Below are positions 7,717 to 9,954 of a DNA stretch of 9,954 bases, in pieces. Numbering within the stretch: position 1 is the stretch's first letter; each line of letters opens with the position of its first letter. The notes beneath the pieces are model-generated. The model saw nothing but the letters and a program-made list of their open reading frames with translations. It searched no databases and was not told the DNA's origin. A program made the translations under genes and the position numbers. Location of the stretch: positions 1 through 9,954 of the forward strand of contig JAITEA010000044.1 in assembly GCA_031282285.1 (NCBI GenBank). The letters are read 5' to 3'. The stretch comes from Helicobacteraceae bacterium (GTDB lineage: Bacteria; Campylobacterota; Campylobacteria; Campylobacterales; SZUA-545).

Positions 7717-8584
7717 CGAAACGACGGAGATCGAGGCGATAGACGGCGGCGCCGCTCGCGCTTTGGCGATCAAGATCGCGCTCTCGATCGCCGCGTTCGC
7801 GTTGCTTATCGCCTCGTATTGGGGGGCGCTCAGGGAGCGAAGTTTCGATCCTCTGCTGGCGCCGCTTGATAAGCAAGCCGAAGCGTATCTGGAGCGGACG
7901 CTTGCCAAAACCGCCTTCACATACGCGGGCGTTCGCGCCGCGCAGGCGGTCGTTTCGATGTTCAAAGGCACGCAGTTGCACCCGCCGTTTGCCACGATCG
8001 CCGTCGGCGAGGCGCTTTCGCCCGTGTCGGATATGATCGAGAAGCTCTCCGACGCGCTGCTGCTCGCGATCGTCTCGCTGGGCGCGCAGCGGATTTTGAT
8101 GGAGATCGGCGCGCAGATCGGGCTTTCGATCTTCGTCTCGGCGGGCGCGCTCTGCCTGCTGGCGGCGATCTGGATCGCGAGGTTTCAAAAGCCGCTGATC
8201 TATTGGGGGGCGCGGCTGGTCGTTCTGGGTTTAGCCGTCAGATTGCTGATCCCGCTGACGGCGCTTGGAGCCTCCGCCGCCAGCGAGGCGTTTTTGCAGG
8301 CTAAATACGAGGAGTCCATATCGGATATGGAAGCGCAGCGAGCGTCGCTGGGCGAGAGCGTTCTGCCAAGCGAAGAGGCGAGTTTTATGGACAAGCTCAA
8401 AAACTTGGCGAGCATAGAGGCGTTCAAAAACAAGGTCGAGGCGTTCAAAGAGCGCGCCGACGCGCTGATAAAGAGTTTTATCGCGCTTTTCTCGCTTTTT
8501 GTTTTTGAAACGATCATTTTTCCGTTAGCCTCGTTTTGGCTACTATCGCGCTTGTTTTTCGCGCTTACACCAAGAAAGGATTAG
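7709..8584 (+). CDS. Conserved-type multi-pass membrane protein, function unknown
   Basis: I cannot assign a function. The 291-residue protein has hydrophobic helices at about 18-41, 136-157, 166-187 and 257-284, with a weaker one at 117-133. Between the first and second lies a segment about 43-116 that looks folded rather than random, including a GTQLHPPF-type stretch at 87-94, GEALSP at 100-105 and a conserved-looking SDMIEKLSDALL at 107-118. Residues about 193-255 form a charged, probably coiled helix (Glu, Lys, Arg rich) before the last membrane helix. From memory the 80-130 block resembles uncharacterised proteobacterial inner-membrane proteins, but I cannot name the family. The ATG overlaps the end of dxs by eight bases, and AAAAGG at 7696-7701 lies seven bases before it, so it is cotranscribed with dxs. 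The small gene at 8589 follows after four bases and may be its partner. Confidence 0.88.
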   Translation: MADETTEIEAIDGGAARALAIKIALSIAAFALLIASYWGALRERSFDPLLAPLDKQAEAYLERTLAKTAFTYAGVRAAQAVVSMFKGTQLHPPFATIAVGEALSPVSDMIEKLSDALLLAIVSLGAQRILMEIGAQIGLSIFVSAGALCLLAAIWIARFQKPLIYWGARLVVLGLAVRLLIPLTALGASAASEAFLQAKYEESISDMEAQRASLGESVLPSEEASFMDKLKNLASIEAFKNKVEAFKERADALIKSFIALFSLFVFETIIFPLASFWLLSRLFFALTPRKD

Positions 8585-8588
8585 CACA

Positions 8589-8870
8589 ATGCACGCACCG
8601 GAAGCCCTTCAGATTCTATTGCAAAAGGCGCTGGATTCTCTTAACAACTCCAAGGAGTCCGACTGGGCGGAAACGCCGCTTGAAGATCAAAAAAAGCTGA
8701 TCGCGGCGGCGATCGACGCGCTGAAAAACAACCGCTCTATCGATAAGGAGGCGCTCAAAGCCGAATTCGCGCCGATAGGCTCTTTGCAGGAGACGGCGGT
8801 GAGCAACAGATGGGGCGAGCAATATATCGCGTATGCCGAAGAGTTTGAGGAGCTAATCGATCTGGTTTGA
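8589..8870 (+). CDS. Small acidic soluble protein, function unknown
   Basis: I do not recognise this 93-residue protein. It has no signal peptide or membrane helix and looks helical throughout. It is acidic, especially at the end (AEEFEELID at 83-91), with a SDW at 24-26 and a tryptophan-containing SNRWGEQYIAY segment at 72-82 that looks like a conserved surface. AAAGGA at 8575-8580 precedes the ATG by eight bases, and the gene starts four bases after the membrane-protein stop, so the two are very likely co-translated and cotranscribed. The hairpin and T-run at 8887-8908 come directly after it, making it the last gene of the unit. A small cytoplasmic partner or regulator of the upstream membrane protein is a reasonable guess, but nothing in the sequence proves it. 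Confidence 0.85.
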   Translation: MHAPEALQILLQKALDSLNNSKESDWAETPLEDQKKLIAAAIDALKNNRSIDKEALKAEFAPIGSLQETAVSNRWGEQYIAYAEEFEELIDLV

Positions 8871-8886
8871 TCCGCTCTTGCAACTT

Positions 8887-8908
8887 AAGCGCGTATAAGC
8901 GCTTTTTT
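8887..8908 (+). terminator. Intrinsic terminator closing the pheA-to-8870 unit
   Basis: AAGCGC at 8887-8892 pairs with GCGCTT at 8899-8904 around a six-base loop, and the stem runs into six T residues (8903-8908). It lies 17 bases after the stop of the 93-aa gene. The stem is short, so strength is uncertain. It is oriented for the plus strand; read on the minus strand there is no T-run. Confidence 0.65.
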
Positions 8909-8915
8909 GCCAAAC

Positions 8916-8938
8916 CCGCCGATCGCGCTAAACGGCGG
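8916..8938 (-). terminator. Weak hairpin after the TraB/GumN gene
   Basis: CCGCCG at 8916-8921 can pair with CGGCGG at 8933-8938 around an 11-base loop, six bases past the stop of the minus-strand gene. On the minus strand it is followed only by GTTT, so it is a weak terminator candidate. It sits between the two convergent genes. Confidence 0.3.
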
Positions 8939-8943
8939 CGCGC

Positions 8944-9843
8944 CTATAGCCGTTTGATTTTATACCCCTCTTTGCGCAACAGTTCCAATACGCCTTTATC
9001 GCCGCCAAGATGGAGCGCGCCGATCGCCAAAAAGATAGGTTTTTTGCCGTCGATACGCGCTTTTAACCGTTCCGCGAAACGCGCGTTACGCGCAAAGATC
9101 AGCTTTTCGTTAAACTCGTCCGTCGCCGCTTGCGAAACGCCCTCCGCGAGATTTGTAGTAGCGTACCACTTATAGAGACGATCGGCGTCGCCCTCCAAAA
9201 ACAGCGCGTACATATCGGATAGATATTGTTTTAACTGCGCGGGTTCGCAGTTCAAATAAACTTCCAGCAACTCAATCTGCGTTTTCGTCGAAATTGAAGC
9301 CATAGCCTCAAACTGTTCGTTCGCGCTCTCAAGCCCCTCGATCTTAATGCCTTTAGCTTTTCTTGCCAGCAGCTCTTCCGTCCCGTATTGCGGCAGAAAT
9401 CTCTCCTCCATATAATCAAATACCGATAGCAAAGCGCCCACATACCATAACGGCATACGCTCCAGCTCGTCTGACATAAACCTAGTCGCCGGATAGCGCT
9501 CCAAGATACGCTCAAACAGCTCTTCGCCAATCGTCTCTTTCAGACACGGCGCTTCGCATAAAAGATCGTCTATTTTCACGCTTTTCAGTTCGCTTGGCGC
9601 AACCTCTAATACCAATTTAGAAGAGTGCCTCAAAGCGGAAACGATCTTTTGGTTTAGCGCCTCGCCCAGTTTGCCCAGATGCATAGAACCGAGCACATAT
9701 ATCTTAACGCTCCCCTTCTGCGCCAGATAAAACGGATAGCGCGCCGCCGTATCCGCCGTAGTCTCTACGCTTGTTTTCGCCCAAGCGCCGCCGCAAAACA
9801 GCAGCGCCGCCAAGCAAAACGCCGAAAACCTAGCCAAACCCAT
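8944..9843 (-). CDS. Secreted TraB/GumN family protein
   Basis: This 299-residue protein belongs to the TraB/GumN family, whose bacterial role is poorly defined; distant eukaryotic relatives (TIKI) are metalloproteases. Family marks are the N-terminal GSMHLG at 52-57, YGTEELL at 153-159, IEGLES at 168-173 followed by EQ at 176-177, and the C-terminal GALHLGGDKG at 275-284; the paired GxxH motifs (H55, H278) are the expected metal or catalytic site. Residues 1-22 are a signal peptide with a hydrophobic core and an AWA cleavage site after A22; the cysteine at 17 follows Phe and does not make a lipobox. C96 and C100 could form a disulfide outside the cytoplasm. I chose the ATG at 9843, preceded by AAGG seven bases away, over an upstream TTG at 9891, which would put 16 polar residues before the signal peptide. 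It is a single gene, convergent with the main unit. Confidence 0.9.
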   Translation of the reverse strand: MGLARFSAFCLAALLFCGGAWAKTSVETTADTAARYPFYLAQKGSVKIYVLGSMHLGKLGEALNQKIVSALRHSSKLVLEVAPSELKSVKIDDLLCEAPCLKETIGEELFERILERYPATRFMSDELERMPLWYVGALLSVFDYMEERFLPQYGTEELLARKAKGIKIEGLESANEQFEAMASISTKTQIELLEVYLNCEPAQLKQYLSDMYALFLEGDADRLYKWYATTNLAEGVSQAATDEFNEKLIFARNARFAERLKARIDGKKPIFLAIGALHLGGDKGVLELLRKEGYKIKRL

Positions 9844-9890
9844 TATCTCGCCTTCCCCCGCCGACTCTCGCGGCTTGTTGAACTTACGCA

Positions 9891-9896
9891 AGTATA
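9891..9896 (-). promoter_or_regulatory. Candidate -10 box for the TraB/GumN gene
   Basis: On the minus strand this reads TATACT, one mismatch from TATAAT. Transcription would begin near 9884, giving a leader of about 40 bases before the ATG at 9843. A -35 element is poor (TTTATC at 9914-9919 with a 17-base spacer), which is normal for Campylobacterota sigma-70 promoters. It also argues against the TTG start at 9891, which would lie upstream of the transcript. Confidence 0.45.
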
Positions 9897-9907
9897 GCGC
9901 CGCCAGC

Positions 9908-9954
9908 CTAATAGATAAATGTGGGCTTAACTAACTCGTCTATCTCGCTTAATT
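9908..9954 (-). CDS. Possible 3' end of a minus-strand gene cut by the window
   Basis: One minus-strand frame enters from the window edge and gives 14 residues, LSEIDELVKPTFIY, before a TAG at 9908-9910. The other two minus frames close sooner. The sequence reads like a genuine C-terminus but is too short to identify. If real, it ends 64 bases before the TraB/GumN start, leaving room for the -10 box at 9891-9896. Confidence 0.3.
   Translation of the reverse strand, partial: LSEIDELVKPTFIY

Noticed and set aside
7598..8188. 196-codon minus-strand frame across the dxs / membrane-protein junction
   Set aside because: It is very Arg- and Asp-rich low-complexity translation, typical of antisense GC-rich DNA, and it overlaps two better-supported genes.

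Overview
The window looks like a chromosomal segment from a Campylobacterota (epsilonproteobacterial) genome. The main reason is the same-strand order pheA-hisC-fliF-fliG-fliH-dxs, which I know from Campylobacter jejuni; Helicobacter pylori keeps the fliF-fliG-fliH-dxs part. The Dxs protein also has strongly epsilon-like sequence around its cofactor and active-site motifs. The DNA is clearly richer in G+C than typical Campylobacter or Helicobacter and is full of GATC/CGATCG words, so this is probably a high-GC or uncultured lineage. I cannot name the species.

Region 1 (1-220) holds the window edge and a short unlisted reading frame of 51 codons (65-220). It has a good ribosome binding site and its stop overlaps the pheA start as ATGA. 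Region 2 (217-2364) has pheA (bifunctional chorismate mutase/prephenate dehydratase) and hisC (PLP aminotransferase). Together they could carry chorismate to phenylalanine, with hisC also serving histidine synthesis. Region 3 (2368-5905) has fliF, fliG and fliH: the MS ring, the rotor switch protein that binds it, and the regulator of the flagellar export ATPase. Region 4 (5902-7716) has dxs, the first enzyme of the MEP isoprenoid pathway. Region 5 (7709-8870) has a multi-pass membrane protein and a 93-residue acidic soluble protein, neither of which I can assign a function. They occupy the place where lepA (H. pylori) or perR (C. jejuni) would follow dxs.

From 65 to 8870 every junction is an overlap or a gap of at most nine bases, with no room for an internal promoter of ordinary form. 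A hairpin with a T-run at 8887-8908 closes the run. The simplest reading is one long transcription unit that mixes amino-acid synthesis, flagellar basal-body assembly, isoprenoid supply and an unknown membrane pair. Facing it on the minus strand is a secreted TraB/GumN-family protein (8944-9843) with its own promoter-like -10 box, and at the right edge possibly the tail of another minus-strand gene.

No mobile element, CRISPR array, tRNA or rRNA was seen. The candidates most worth checking are the unknown membrane/soluble pair, the coupled small ORF before pheA, and the altered phenylalanine-sensing motifs in PheA.
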